Shown: in pieces, positions 7,880-16,856 of the stretch
Numbering within the stretch: the first letter of the stretch is position 1
Layout: each line of letters begins with the position of its first letter
NCBI RefSeq assembly: GCF_042651425.1
Contig: NZ_JBHSCW010000004.1
Span: forward strand, 201,421 to 265,420
DNA length: 64,000 nt
Direction: 5' to 3'
Source of the DNA: Fodinicurvata halophila
Lineage (GTDB): Bacteria; Pseudomonadota; Alphaproteobacteria; Kiloniellales; DSM-21159
Program-made: the position numbers and the translations under genes
Notes under the pieces: generated by a model
What the model was told of the DNA's origin: nothing
Databases searched by the model: none
The model's input: only the letters and a program-made list of their open reading frames with translations

Positions 7880-8440
7880 TCAGCTGATGGGGCGCACCTC
7901 TACCACTTCCGGCACATAGTGCCGCAGCATGTTCTCGATGCCCATCTTCAACGTGGCCGTCGAGGACGGGCAGCCGGAACAGGCACCCTGCATGTGCAGG
8001 TACACGATGCCGCGATCGAAGCCGTGAAAGATGATGTCGCCCCCGTCCTGCGCGACGGCGGGACGAACACGTGTGTCGAGCAGTTCCTTGATCGTCGAGA
8101 CGATCTCGCTGTCCTCGCCATGGTCCTCTTCCGCCTCGTCAGAGGCGCCCGGCTCGACGTCGAAGAGCGGGTGCTTGGCCACGAAATGTTCCATCACGGC
8201 GCCCAGGATGGAGGGCTTGAGAACGAACCATTCCTTGTCGTCCGTCTTGCTGACGGAAATGAAATCCTGCCCGAAGAACACGCCGGACACGCCTTCGATT
8301 TCGAACAGGCGCCGAGCCAGAGGGGACACCTGCGCCTGCTCGGCTGTCTCGAAGCTGGCTGTGCCCTTCTCCATAACCTGCTGTCCCGGAAGGAACTTCA
8401 AGGTCGCCGGGTTCGGTGTCTCTTCCGTCTGAATAAACAT
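7880..8440 (-). CDS. nfuA: Fe-S cluster carrier NfuA / NifU-family scaffold
   Basis: This 186-residue protein contains an N-terminal Nfu_N domain (IQTEETPNPATLKFLPG) and a C-terminal NifU-like domain with VRPAVAQDGGDIIFHGF and the cluster-binding CSGCPSS. It resembles the NFU1-type two-domain carriers of alphaproteobacteria and mitochondria, which deliver 4Fe-4S clusters to target enzymes. It is followed by the glucosaminidase gene and preceded by a universal stress protein gene, 121 bases away. Confidence 0.94.
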   Translation of the reverse strand: MFIQTEETPNPATLKFLPGQQVMEKGTASFETAEQAQVSPLARRLFEIEGVSGVFFGQDFISVSKTDDKEWFVLKPSILGAVMEHFVAKHPLFDVEPGASDEAEEDHGEDSEIVSTIKELLDTRVRPAVAQDGGDIIFHGFDRGIVYLHMQGACSGCPSSTATLKMGIENMLRHYVPEVVEVRPIS

Positions 8441-8561
8441 GGCCTCTGCTCGTCCGCCTCAGTTACGTGGTCAAGTCCGATATCGCACGGCTTTATCTGG
8501 AAAGTGGAGAACCTCTGCCCAAAGTTCAAGCTCCCAGCATGCATAGCGGCAATGCGGATGC

Positions 8562-9089
8562 TCAGCTTATGGCGTCGATGTGCTCTTCGGTCAGCCTGTC
8601 AGGAACAATCGTGACGGGAACACGAAGACGTCCGACGAACTTTCCGGTCAACGAAGAGACCAGCGGACCCGGCCCGCCGGGGCCCGTGTTGGCGCCCAGG
8701 ACCAGAATGGAAATGCTGTCTTCCTCGTCGAGCAGCTTGAACAGAACGTCATTGGTCACACCTTCGCGCAAATAGAGAATCGGCATGGAGCCGGCCATTT
8801 CCGTGACCCGTTTGGCGGCGCGCTGCAGGAGCTGCTCGGCCTCGCTGCGTGCTTCCTGGGCGAGAAGCTCGCCGACGCCGAGCCAGGTCTGGAATTCCGA
8901 ACGCTCGAGGACATACAGCAGGGCCACCCGGCCGCCGGTATGGCGGGCACGCCGGCAGGCATAGCGCAGGGCCACCTCAAGTTCCTCGGATTCGTCGACC
9001 ACGACCAGCATGACGCGTTCGGTATTGCCCTCTGTCTGCTTGTCCTTGGAGGTCGTGACCTCAGTGTTGTCTTCGTTGTCGTTTGTCAT
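8562..9089 (-). CDS. Universal stress protein UspA family
   Basis: This single-domain Usp has 175 residues. A hydrophilic 25-residue N-terminus (rich in N, D, T, E) precedes VMLVVVDESEELEVALRYACRRA, then VALLYVLE, and the C-terminal nucleotide-loop region VLGANTGPGGPGPLVSSLTG followed by VPVTIVP. The G-x2-G-x9-G(S/T) ATP pattern is roughly preserved. The frame stays open well upstream, but the residues there are not Usp-like and the ATG at 9089 is the natural start. It lies 41 bases downstream of the TIGR02186 gene, so may share its transcript. Confidence 0.87.
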   Translation of the reverse strand: MTNDNEDNTEVTTSKDKQTEGNTERVMLVVVDESEELEVALRYACRRARHTGGRVALLYVLERSEFQTWLGVGELLAQEARSEAEQLLQRAAKRVTEMAGSMPILYLREGVTNDVLFKLLDEEDSISILVLGANTGPGGPGPLVSSLTGKFVGRLRVPVTIVPDRLTEEHIDAIS

Positions 9090-9130
9090 GGTCCGATTCC
9101 ACTGCCAGGGGCCTGACGCCTCACTCCCGC

Positions 9131-9877
9131 TTACGGGCGCCGGAAGGCCAGATGCGCGAACCATCCTGCCATCAGTGCGGTCAGGACGGCAACGAGACCG
9201 TACAGCGCGGGACGGTCGTAGGCGAAGGCATAGAGATCCGCTTCGATGCCCACCTTGCTGACAGCGAGCGGCGTGGTCTGGGCGTTCACCACCTGACCGT
9301 CCTGCAGCAGATAGATCTCCGCGGTGTAGATGCCGGTTGGCACGTTGGTCGGCAGATAGACCGAGGTGCGGAACAGGCGCTCGCTCAGCACGGCCACGCG
9401 GCCGGTGCTGCGCGAGTACAGTCCCGCATCCTGCTTGCGCCGGATCAGCGCGCGGCGCCATTTCCCGGCGTCCTCCGGCGCCAGGCTGCTGCTGTCCTCC
9501 AGTGTGAACCGCAAGCGATTGACCCCGAACTCCTGGTTCTGCAGCACCGCTTCGTCGGCGATGTCCCCCAGAGGACGGTTGCTGGCAACGGCGTAGAAGC
9601 GCGGGACCTCTTCATAGACCACGCTGGCCGTATTCATCCAGATGCCGGCCACGCGGCTCTTGCGCATGACGCGCTGTTCGCTCTCAGGCCCGCGCACCAC
9701 GACGACGATGTCTCCCGGTTGCTCGATTGCGCCGAACAGCAGGACCTCGGAGCCGGTAAAGCCAGTGGTGATGGCGACCAGGTGGCTGGAGAGGTCGGCC
9801 ACCAGCGGCAGGGCCCGCGCCGGCAGGGTCAGTCCGGCCAGCAGCAGCACGAACAGGATCATGCGGCGCGGCTTCAT
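9131..9877 (-). CDS. TIGR02186-type conserved membrane-associated protein
   Basis: This 248-residue protein has a signal peptide (LFVLLLAGLTLPARALP), a beta-rich exported domain starting LVADLSSHLVAITTGFTGSEVLLFGAI, and one C-terminal transmembrane helix (GLVAVLTALMAGWFAHLAF), so most of it faces the periplasm. The family is known from alphaproteobacteria next to TauE/SafE permeases. That is the context here, with its start overlapping the end of the permease gene by four bases. Function is not established; the linkage suggests an accessory role in anion export. Confidence 0.85.
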   Translation of the reverse strand: MKPRRMILFVLLLAGLTLPARALPLVADLSSHLVAITTGFTGSEVLLFGAIEQPGDIVVVVRGPESEQRVMRKSRVAGIWMNTASVVYEEVPRFYAVASNRPLGDIADEAVLQNQEFGVNRLRFTLEDSSSLAPEDAGKWRRALIRRKQDAGLYSRSTGRVAVLSERLFRTSVYLPTNVPTGIYTAEIYLLQDGQVVNAQTTPLAVSKVGIEADLYAFAYDRPALYGLVAVLTALMAGWFAHLAFRRP

Positions 9878-10785
9878 GGCTCGACCCCCAGGCTGTAGAG
9901 GTCATCCGGGGTGGTCACCAGTTCGACGCCGAGGCGAACGGCCACGATCATGACCAGGATGCCCAGCAGAATGCGCAGGGTGTCCCCCGGCAGCCGGGCG
10001 CCCATGCGCCCGCCGAGCTGGGCGCCGATCACGCCGCCCACGATCAGCAGCATGGCCAGTGCCAGGTCCACGGTGTGGTTCTGGCTGGCCTGCAGGAAGG
10101 TGACGTTGGCGGAAACGAAGATGATCTGGAACAGCGAGGTGCCGATCACCACCGCTGTGGGCATTCCCAGCAGGTAGATCATCAAGGGAACCAGGATGAA
10201 AGCGCCGCCCACGCCCATGATGGCGCTGATCACGCCGACCATCAGCCCGATACCGAAGGGCAACAGGGCGGAGATGTAGAGCCGTGACTTGCGGAAACGC
10301 GTCTTCAGCGGCAGGCCGTGGACCCAGGTGTGGACATGCAGCTTGCCGGGCGCCAGCTTGCTGCGCCGGCGCAGGAAGGCCCGCACGCCCTCCCATAGCA
10401 TCATCGCGCCAACGATCGTGAGAAGGGTGACGTAGGACAGGTTGATGACCAGGTCGATCTGGCCCAGTTCGCGCAGATAGGAGAAGAGTGCGACGCCCAG
10501 GGTCGAACCGACGAAGCCGCCCATCAGCAGTACGACCCCCATCTTGAAGTCGACATTGCCGCGCCGCCAGTGGGCGAAGACTCCCGAGACCGAGGAGGCC
10601 ACCACGTGATTGGCCTGTGTGGCGACCGCGATGGTCGGGGGAATGCCGATCAGGACGAGCAGGGGCGTCATGAGGAAACCCCCACCCACCCCGAAAATTC
10701 CGGACAGGAAGCCGATTACCGAGCCGAGGCCGAGCAGCAGGAAGACGTCTACGGAGATTTCAGCGATCGGCAGGTAGATCTGCAT
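9874..10785 (-). CDS. Sulfite exporter TauE/SafE family permease
   Basis: This 303-residue multi-helix protein has the two family repeats. The first begins LLGLGSVIGFLSGIFGVGGGFLMTPLL and the second FGIGLMVGVISAIMGVGGAFILVPLM, each with the FGVGGGF/MGVGGAF glycine motif. A long loop (about residues 140-175) separates them. TauE/SafE proteins are thought to export sulfite or sulfoacetate-like anions. Substrate cannot be read from sequence. It is translationally coupled to the TIGR02186 gene. Confidence 0.9.
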   Translation of the reverse strand: MQIYLPIAEISVDVFLLLGLGSVIGFLSGIFGVGGGFLMTPLLVLIGIPPTIAVATQANHVVASSVSGVFAHWRRGNVDFKMGVVLLMGGFVGSTLGVALFSYLRELGQIDLVINLSYVTLLTIVGAMMLWEGVRAFLRRRSKLAPGKLHVHTWVHGLPLKTRFRKSRLYISALLPFGIGLMVGVISAIMGVGGAFILVPLMIYLLGMPTAVVIGTSLFQIIFVSANVTFLQASQNHTVDLALAMLLIVGGVIGAQLGGRMGARLPGDTLRILLGILVMIVAVRLGVELVTTPDDLYSLGVEP

Positions 10786-10882
10786 GACGGCGCTCAGGAC
10801 CTCCCACCGCTGGTTTCAGCAATGTTGTCTGTTCCCGGCAGCCGCTTTCTGGCGATCAAGATGCGCTCCCTGCATGCGTCGA

Positions 10883-10913
10883 TTGCGCGCCGCCGCTGCA
10901 GGGGGGCGCGCAA
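10883..10913. other. Hairpin between trpS and the tauE-like gene
   Basis: TTGCGCGCC and GGCGCGCAA form a perfect 9-bp stem with a 13-base loop in the 218-base gap downstream of trpS. No U-run follows, so it may be a Rho-independent terminator only in a loose sense. Nothing else is apparent in the gap. Confidence 0.35.
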
Positions 10914-11003
10914 AGGGCCTGATGCGAACTTACCTGCTTCCGGCGCCAAGTCCAATGCCTTGAGCCCGCCGCGCGCGGATCGAACCGATTGCGGGCGCGC
11001 CTT

Positions 11004-12032
11004 CTACGGACGCAGGAAGCCGACGATCTCCTGACACTCCCGGACGATGGGCTGGGCAATGGCGTTGGCACGTTCCGCCCCGTCCCGCAGGATCGAATCC
11101 ACGTGGTCGGGATCGTCCTTCAGGCGTTTCATCTCTTCCCCCATCGGCCCGAGGCGGCTGACCGCCAGGTCCGTCAGATCCTTCTTGAACTGCGAGAACT
11201 GGGCGCCCTCGTACTGTGTGAGCACGGCGCGCAGGTCGCGATCCTCCAGCGTGGCAAAGATGCCCAGCAGGTTGTAGGCCTCCGGGCGCTGCTTGCGGGT
11301 TTCCTCGGGCAGCTCGCCTTCGGTATCGAGAACGTCGGGGCCGGGCATGGGCTCCGGGTCGGTGGTGGCCTTGCGGATCTTCTTCGCCACGGCATCCCGG
11401 TCATCGGTCATGTTGATGCGGCTCATGTCCGAGGTGTCGGACTTGCTCATCTTGCGCGTGCCGTCGCGCAGCGACATGACGCGCCGTGCGCTGCCCAGGA
11501 TCAGCGGGTCGATGACGGGGAAGAAGTCTACTTCGTAGTCGTAGTTGAACTTCTGCGCCACGTTGCGTGCCAGTTCCAGGTGCTGCTTCTGGTCCTCGCC
11601 CACCGGCACGTGGGTCGCCTTGTAGGCCAGGATGTCGGCGGCCATCAGATTGGGATAGACGTAGAGGCCGGAACTGGCGTTCTCGCGATGCTTGCCCGCC
11701 TTCTCCTTGAACTGGGTCATGCGGTTCAGCCAGCCGATCCGAGTGATGCAGTTGAAGATCCAGGCCAGCTCGGCATGGGCGGGCACTTGGCTCTGGTTGA
11801 AGATGATGCAGGCCTTGGGATCGATGCCCGCCGCCAGGTAGGCGGCCGTGATCTCGCGCGTGTGGGCGCGCAGTTCCGTGGGGTCCTGCCACAGCGTGAT
11901 CGCGTGCATGTCCACCACGCAGAAGATGCTGTCGTAGTCGTGCTGCAGAGCAACGAAATGGCGGATTGCGCCCAGGTAGTTGCCGAGATGCAGGTTCCCG
12001 GTCGGCTGGACGCCGGAGAAGATACGCTTCAT
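11004..12032 (-). CDS. trpS: Tryptophan--tRNA ligase
   Basis: Class I aminoacyl-tRNA synthetase of 342 residues, charging tRNA-Trp. It starts MKRIFSGVQPTGNLHLGNYL, which contains the HIGH-equivalent HLGN. It continues with QSQVPAHAELAWIFNC, VPVGEDQKQHLEL and the KMSKSDTSD loop, and ends with the helical anticodon-recognition region. The in-frame ATG at 12101 would add 23 non-homologous residues, so 12032 is used. The trpS-murJ pairing is common in alphaproteobacteria. Confidence 0.97.
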   Translation of the reverse strand: MKRIFSGVQPTGNLHLGNYLGAIRHFVALQHDYDSIFCVVDMHAITLWQDPTELRAHTREITAAYLAAGIDPKACIIFNQSQVPAHAELAWIFNCITRIGWLNRMTQFKEKAGKHRENASSGLYVYPNLMAADILAYKATHVPVGEDQKQHLELARNVAQKFNYDYEVDFFPVIDPLILGSARRVMSLRDGTRKMSKSDTSDMSRINMTDDRDAVAKKIRKATTDPEPMPGPDVLDTEGELPEETRKQRPEAYNLLGIFATLEDRDLRAVLTQYEGAQFSQFKKDLTDLAVSRLGPMGEEMKRLKDDPDHVDSILRDGAERANAIAQPIVRECQEIVGFLRP

Positions 12033-12110
12033 GCTGTTGCGACCATCATCACTTGAAGAGAAGACCGCGCGGTTTATCGCCTCTGACCGGCCCGGGGTCA
12101 AGCTGTCCGC

Positions 12111-13673
12111 TCAGGAAACCGCGTCAGGATTGCGCCGGCGCAGCAAGCGTTTCACCTCGCCCAGTGTGACCGCCCCGAGCAGCAGGGCCGCCAGGGCATA
12201 GACGGCCAGGCCGCTGCCCACCAGCAGGGCCAGGGCCGCCGCCTGGCCCAAGGGGCCCATCGCGAGCCACGCATTCACCTGCGGAGCCAGGACCAGCAGC
12301 AGGCCGCCCATCAGCGCACTGGCCAGCAGGCTGCGCAGGCTGCGGTCCAGCAGGCGCCGGTCGGGCTCAAGGAAACCGCGACGCGACAGCACCACCACCA
12401 GCAGGACCACGTGCAGCCAGGACGAGATCGCCGTGGCCAGCGCGATGCCGACGAAGCCGATCCGCCAGAACAGCAGCAGCGACAGCGCCACGTTGGCCAG
12501 GATGGAGACCAGGGTCAGGTGGAAGGGCGTGCGTGTGTCCTCGCGGGCGAAGAAGGCCGGCTGGAACAGCTTGACCAGGACATAGGACGGCAGGCCGATG
12601 GCGAATGCCGCCAGCGCCTGCCCGGTGGCACGGGCGGCTTCGTCATCGAAGGCGCCGCGCTGGAACAGGCCGGTCACGAGGCTTTCCGGCACCAGGGCCA
12701 GCGCGAAGGTGGCGGGCAGGGTCAGCAGCAGGGCGTACTCCAGGGCCCGGTTCATGCTGTCCCGGGCCGCCTCGCCGGCCCCGGCGCGCAGCTTGCGGGA
12801 GAGATCGGGCAACAGCACGACGCCGATGCCGATGCCGAGGATCCCCAGCGGCAGCTGATAGACGCGGTCGGCGTAGTAGAGATAGGAGACCGCGCCGGCC
12901 TGCAGCGTCGCGATCATGGTGCCGATCAGCAGGTTGATCTGCATCACGCCGGCCGAGAGCACGCCCGGGACCATGAGCGCCAGCAGGCGCCGCACCCCCG
13001 GCGTCAGGCGTGGCCGCGGCAGCCTGAGCGACATGCCGGCGCGGCGCGCACAGAGGGCCAGGAAGACCACCTGGGCCAGGCCGGCCAGGGTCACCGTCCA
13101 AGCCAGGACATGGCCCGGCGCAGTGGCGAAATGCGGCAGGGCCACCGTCAGCGCGGCGATGAAGAAGAGGTTGAGGATGATCGGCGCCGCGGCGGCCGCG
13201 GCGAAGCGGTAGAGCGAATTGAGCACGCCGCCGAGCAGCGCCGTCACCACCATGGCCAGCAGATAGGGGAAGGCGATCCGGGTCAGCTCCACGGTCAGCG
13301 CGAACTTCTCGGAATTCTCCGTGAAGCCGGGCGCGATGAGCTGCATGATCCAGGGCATCAGCGCCAGGCAGAGCGCGGTGAAGAGCAGCAGCCCGGACAG
13401 CATGACCGAGAGGACGTCGCCGGCGAAGCGCCGTGCCGCCTCGCGGCCCTCCTGCTCCAGCCGGGCGGAGAAGAGCGGCACGAAGGCGGCGTTGAAGGCC
13501 CCTTCCGCGAACAGCCGGCGGAAGAGGTTGGGAAAGCGGAAGGCGACGAAGAAGGCATCCGCCACCGGCCCGCTGCCCAGTCCGGCGGCGATCAGGATGT
13601 CGCGAATGAAGCCCAGGACCCGGCTGACCGCCGTCAGCCCCCCGACCGTGGCGAAGGAACGCAGGAGTGCCAT
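12111..13673 (-). CDS. murJ: Lipid II flippase MurJ
   Basis: This 520-residue protein has about 14 transmembrane helices and belongs to the MVIN/MATE-like MOP family. It opens MALLRSFATVGGLTAVSRVLGFIRD and has the charged cavity segment DAFFVAFRFPNLFRRLFAEGAF, both diagnostic of MurJ, which flips lipid-linked peptidoglycan precursor across the inner membrane. The gene usually upstream in this lineage (glnD) is not adjacent here; a 400-base gap follows instead. It ends 78 bases before trpS. Confidence 0.96.
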   Translation of the reverse strand: MALLRSFATVGGLTAVSRVLGFIRDILIAAGLGSGPVADAFFVAFRFPNLFRRLFAEGAFNAAFVPLFSARLEQEGREAARRFAGDVLSVMLSGLLLFTALCLALMPWIMQLIAPGFTENSEKFALTVELTRIAFPYLLAMVVTALLGGVLNSLYRFAAAAAAPIILNLFFIAALTVALPHFATAPGHVLAWTVTLAGLAQVVFLALCARRAGMSLRLPRPRLTPGVRRLLALMVPGVLSAGVMQINLLIGTMIATLQAGAVSYLYYADRVYQLPLGILGIGIGVVLLPDLSRKLRAGAGEAARDSMNRALEYALLLTLPATFALALVPESLVTGLFQRGAFDDEAARATGQALAAFAIGLPSYVLVKLFQPAFFAREDTRTPFHLTLVSILANVALSLLLFWRIGFVGIALATAISSWLHVVLLVVVLSRRGFLEPDRRLLDRSLRSLLASALMGGLLLVLAPQVNAWLAMGPLGQAAALALLVGSGLAVYALAALLLGAVTLGEVKRLLRRRNPDAVS

Positions 13674-14080
13674 AAGGAAAAGTGTCTAGCCCATCCGCGT
13701 GACGCGAGAAAGGCCGGAGTTGGGCTGCCGCGTGGCAGTTTAGCCGATAAAGCTGCTCTCTTGTCTTTTGCCCTGTCATGGCCTCAAGCTTGTGACCGGC
13801 GAAGCTGCGCGAGAGGCAGTCCTTGTAGAGGTCTCGGGCCAATGACGGTGTTCTGCAATGGGCAGGGGTTGAACGGAGCTAGGTGTCGCGAATTGAGGCA
13901 ACGCGGCTTTTCCTCTTCATTGCTGAATCCCCGACATAGTGCCGATGCAGTGCAAAGGGCCTTATCTGACAAGGCCTTCGCTCATACATTCAAAACTACG
14001 AGTGGATAGAACGGGTTTTCTGTCGCTTTGCCATCGGCAAGGGGCGACAGATTCGATCACAGAGTCACGGAGGCCATCAA
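13674..14080. other. 407-base intergenic region upstream of murJ and the cupin gene
   Basis: The interval lies between the divergent murJ and cupin genes. It is somewhat less GC-rich near 13970-14090. I find no coherent coding frame; the short open frames in it lack composition or ribosome-binding sites supporting them. A GGAGG at about 14069 belongs to the cupin gene. Confidence 0.5.
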
Positions 14081-14476
14081 TTGGATATTCAACGCAACGG
14101 GTCGAAGCCGTCAGCCACGGGGTCCGAGCAGTACTTCACCGGTGCTGTGCGCCTCGACAGTCCCTTCCAGGCGCCGGAACCAGCGCGGGTCGGCGGGGCC
14201 ATCGTGACCTTCGAGCCCGGCGCCCGCACGGCGTGGCACACCCATCCCCTGGGCCAGACCCTGATCGTCACGGCAGGCCTTGGCTGGGTCCGGCGTGAAG
14301 GCGGCCCCAAGGAAGAGATCCGGCCGGGCGACATCGTCTGGATCGAGCCGGACGAGAAGCACTGGCATGGCGCAACGGACAAGACCGCCATGACCCACAT
14401 TGCCATTGCCGAGCCGCAGAACGGCTCGGCCGTCGAATGGATGGAGCAAGTCTCGGACGAGGACTACCTCGGCTGA
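14081..14476 (+). CDS. Small cupin-domain protein
   Basis: This 131-residue single-cupin protein has the metal-binding first motif HTHPLGQTLIVTAG (preceded by PGARTAW) and the second motif IEPDEKHWHGAT. The pattern is that of (R)-mandelonitrile-lyase-type cupins such as the manganese-dependent hydroxynitrile lyases, and of many uncharacterised cupins usually annotated as carboxymuconolactone-associated. The start is a TTG at 14081 with GGAGG about eight bases upstream; no ATG is available before the conserved region. Catalytic activity is not predictable. Confidence 0.82.
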   Translation: MDIQRNGSKPSATGSEQYFTGAVRLDSPFQAPEPARVGGAIVTFEPGARTAWHTHPLGQTLIVTAGLGWVRREGGPKEEIRPGDIVWIEPDEKHWHGATDKTAMTHIAIAEPQNGSAVEWMEQVSDEDYLG

Positions 14477-14541
14477 CTCACGCGCCTGGACAGAGGAAAG
14501 GGGGCGATGAACGCGTCCCTGCCTTGTTCGGGGCTGTCCAG

Positions 14542-14955
14542 CTAGCCTGCGTCTTGCAGGTCCTCCTCCCAAACCATGGCCTCGATCTTGTGGCCGTCGG
14601 GGTCGCGCAGGAAGCAACCGTAGTAGGGCTCTCCATAGATCGGGCGGGGGCCGGGTTCGCCGTCGCCGGTGGCGCCTTCCTCCAGTGCCGTCTGCCAGAA
14701 GGCGTCGACCTGCTCCCGGGTGTCGGCGAGAAAGGCGACATGGCTGCCGTTGGCGAGGCCGGCGGATTGGCCGTCGATGGGAGTCTGGATCCAGAATTCG
14801 GGAAAGGCGCGGCCATAGGCCACGGCGCCTGAATGCTCCATGACGCGGCCGATGCCCAGGGCCCCCAGGACGGCGTCATAGAAGGCCGTTGCGCGGGCAA
14901 AATCATTGGTGCCAAGGGACACATGAGACAGGATGCTGGATGGTTCCTCGGACAT
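14542..14955 (-). CDS. VOC family (glyoxalase/bleomycin-resistance-like) protein
   Basis: This 137-residue protein has two beta-alpha-beta-beta-beta units: ILSHVSLGTNDFARATAFYDAVLGALG at the start and SHVAFLADTREQVDAFWQTALEEGA in the middle, finishing YYGCFLRDPDGHKIEAMVWEED, a typical VOC metal-site ending. The ATG at 14955 is preferred over 14988 because AGGAGGG sits eight bases upstream. The substrate is unknown; such proteins are often lactoylglutathione-lyase-like. Confidence 0.87.
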   Translation of the reverse strand: MSEEPSSILSHVSLGTNDFARATAFYDAVLGALGIGRVMEHSGAVAYGRAFPEFWIQTPIDGQSAGLANGSHVAFLADTREQVDAFWQTALEEGATGDGEPGPRPIYGEPYYGCFLRDPDGHKIEAMVWEEDLQDAG

Positions 14956-14977
14956 GAGGCCCTCCTGAAAGTTCATG

Positions 14978-14990
14978 GTATGTTCCATAC
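14978..14990 (-). promoter_or_regulatory. Small inverted repeat ahead of the VOC gene
   Basis: GTATG-TTC-CATAC is an inverted repeat 23 bases upstream of the VOC start, in a short AT-richer segment. Its location overlaps where a -10 element would fall, so it could be an operator. Evidence is positional only. Confidence 0.25.
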
Positions 14991-15205
14991 TGTTTCAGGC
15001 TGTGGAATAATGCAAGTTACAATAAAAGGTAATTTCCCGGCCCTGTCAGGCGTGCTCTCGCGCTAACGCAAATGTGAAAGGATGTGACAGGCGCGGTGAT
15101 GGAGAGCGTACGGGCTGCTGTGCCATGATCCACGGGCATGAGCAGTTCGCTGGCTCGGCCTTGTGAGGGTGGTTGTCCCCGAAGGTCCGGCGCATGGAGG
15201 ATACG

Positions 15206-16267
15206 ATGCTCTCTATCACGCGACGTGATTTTCTCAAGAGTACGGCTGCCGCAGGCGTCTGCTTCGGCGCGCCCGGCGCTGCGATCTCGGCTTCCGATCA
15301 AGCTGCGCTTCCCTTTCCGACGGTGGGAGACAGGGCCAGGCTGGTGCCGGCGCCGCTTGACGCCTATCGCGAGGCCAAGCTCTCCGGCGGTCCCGGGAAA
15401 GATGGCATTCCTTCAATTGACGCGCCGGAATTCTGGACGGTTCAGGAGGCGGACGACTATCTGGAGGACGCTGACAAGGTGATCGGGCTGGTCGAGGGGG
15501 ATCGCGCACGCGCTTATCCCCAGCGTATCCTCGTCTGGCATGAAATCGCCAACGATGCGTTCGGCTCGGTGCCTCTGGCGGTGACCTACTGCCCGCTGAC
15601 CGGCACCTCGCTGGCCTTCGAGCGCGGGGAGACGACCTTCGGCGTCAGCGGTCGCCTGGTGAACAGCAATCTCATCATGTACGACCGCCAGAGCGATACC
15701 TGGTTTCCCCAGATCCTCGGCGTGGCCACCGAGGGACCGCACGAGGGAGCGACCCTTGTGGAGCGGCCCCTTGTCTGGACGACCTGGGGCCGCTGGCGCA
15801 AACGTCATCCCGACACGAAGGTGTTGTCGACCCGGACGGGGTTCGCACGTAATTACACACGCGATCCCTATGGCAGCTACACTCCACTGGAGGGCTATTA
15901 CAGGCCAGAGGCCTCGACCATCTTCCCGCTCATGCAGGAGGACGAGCGCTTTCCGCCCAAGGCCGTCGTCCTTGGCGCCCGCACGGCACGCGAAGCGGTT
16001 GCCTTCCCCAAGGACAGGCTGCGCGAAGCCGGCCAACTGGTCCTTGAAGGACGTGAGGCGACCTTCGTCGCCGTCCATGACGAGGGGCTCGATACGGGAT
16101 ACATATTCGAAGTCCCGCGCGCGCCGAAGGAGTCGGCCGTGGTGGAGGGCACCGGACCCGACAACGTCCGCTGGCCCGAGGACCTGGATGCGCGCGCCCT
16201 AAACGCCTTCGAAGCGATGTGGTTTGCGTGGGCGGCATTCTATCCGAACACCCATGTCCATGAGTGA
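15206..16267 (+). CDS. DUF3179 domain protein with Tat signal
   Basis: The 353-residue protein begins with a twin-arginine signal (SITRRDFLKSTAAAGVCFGA) and so is exported folded. The rest is DUF3179: DKVIGLVEGDRARAYPQRIL, WHEIANDAFG, the invariant VTYCPLTGTSLAF, FGVSGRLVNSNLIMYDRQSDTWFPQ and WTTWGRWRKRHPDTKVLS. The function of DUF3179 is not known; the conserved TYCPLTG cysteine suggests a metal or catalytic site. The ATG at 15206 is chosen because GGAGG lies seven bases before it. The next gene starts within its last codons. Confidence 0.9.
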   Translation: MLSITRRDFLKSTAAAGVCFGAPGAAISASDQAALPFPTVGDRARLVPAPLDAYREAKLSGGPGKDGIPSIDAPEFWTVQEADDYLEDADKVIGLVEGDRARAYPQRILVWHEIANDAFGSVPLAVTYCPLTGTSLAFERGETTFGVSGRLVNSNLIMYDRQSDTWFPQILGVATEGPHEGATLVERPLVWTTWGRWRKRHPDTKVLSTRTGFARNYTRDPYGSYTPLEGYYRPEASTIFPLMQEDERFPPKAVVLGARTAREAVAFPKDRLREAGQLVLEGREATFVAVHDEGLDTGYIFEVPRAPKESAVVEGTGPDNVRWPEDLDARALNAFEAMWFAWAAFYPNTHVHE

Positions 16268-16820
16268 GGTGTCACGCCAGCTTATGGAGGATTCGCGGGC
16301 CCGGCTGATCCTGGGTGCAACGACGTTGGTCTATCTGCTGCTCTACCTGGTGGCGCTTGGAGACCTGGCGTTCGACGGTACGCTGCGGGCCTTGGACGGC
16401 TGGCTCGTTCCAAGGGCAGACGAGCTCTGGACGCAGGCACGAGTTCCCTTTCAATTCGAGGCCATCGGCGTGGTCGAGCTGCCATTTGCCATCTGGCTGG
16501 TTTCGCCCCTGAACCTGCTCATCGGTCTTGCGCTGGGGGCCCTGGCCGGCCTCCAGCTGGCCCTGACGCGCATTGCCCTGCTCTGCACGCGCAGCTGCGG
16601 GATCCGGCCGCCGGTGGGACTGCTGGCCGCACTGCCGGCCTTGCTGGCCGGGCACGCTTGCTGCGTTCCGGCACTGTTCATGCTGCTGGGCCTGCAGGTG
16701 ACGGCCACGATGATCACCCTTGTCAGCATCATGATCCCCCTTGCCTTCCTCCTCCTGGCGATCGGCGTCGGGGTCACATGGCGCTACGCTCATCGCCGCT
16801 GCCGCGAGGCCTATGCATGA
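16254..16820 (+). CDS. Hypothetical multi-pass membrane protein
   Basis: I do not recognise this family. The 188-residue protein has about five hydrophobic segments (LILGATTLVYLLLYLVAL; ELPFAIWLVSPLNLLIGLALGALAGL; VGLLAALPALLAGHACCVPALFMLLG; VTATMITLVSIMIPLAFLLLAIGVGV). Notable are the cysteines LLCTRSCG and the helix-embedded HACCVP, a possible metal site. It overlaps the end of the DUF3179 gene (ATGs at 16254 and 16260 are both possible starts), suggesting joint function at the membrane. Confidence 0.7.
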   Translation: MSMSEVSRQLMEDSRARLILGATTLVYLLLYLVALGDLAFDGTLRALDGWLVPRADELWTQARVPFQFEAIGVVELPFAIWLVSPLNLLIGLALGALAGLQLALTRIALLCTRSCGIRPPVGLLAALPALLAGHACCVPALFMLLGLQVTATMITLVSIMIPLAFLLLAIGVGVTWRYAHRRCREAYA

Positions 16821-16856
16821 GAGAGGCTTCGCGCCCTCCGGAGCGCAGGTCCATGC

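Noticed and set aside
10989..12056. Long plus-strand open frame opposite trpS
   Set aside because: It is a codon-bias shadow; the minus strand clearly encodes tryptophanyl-tRNA synthetase with HLGN and KMSKS motifs.
13784..13972. 62-residue minus-strand frame upstream of murJ
   Set aside because: No similarity to any family I know, no start signal, and the region better fits a promoter interval.
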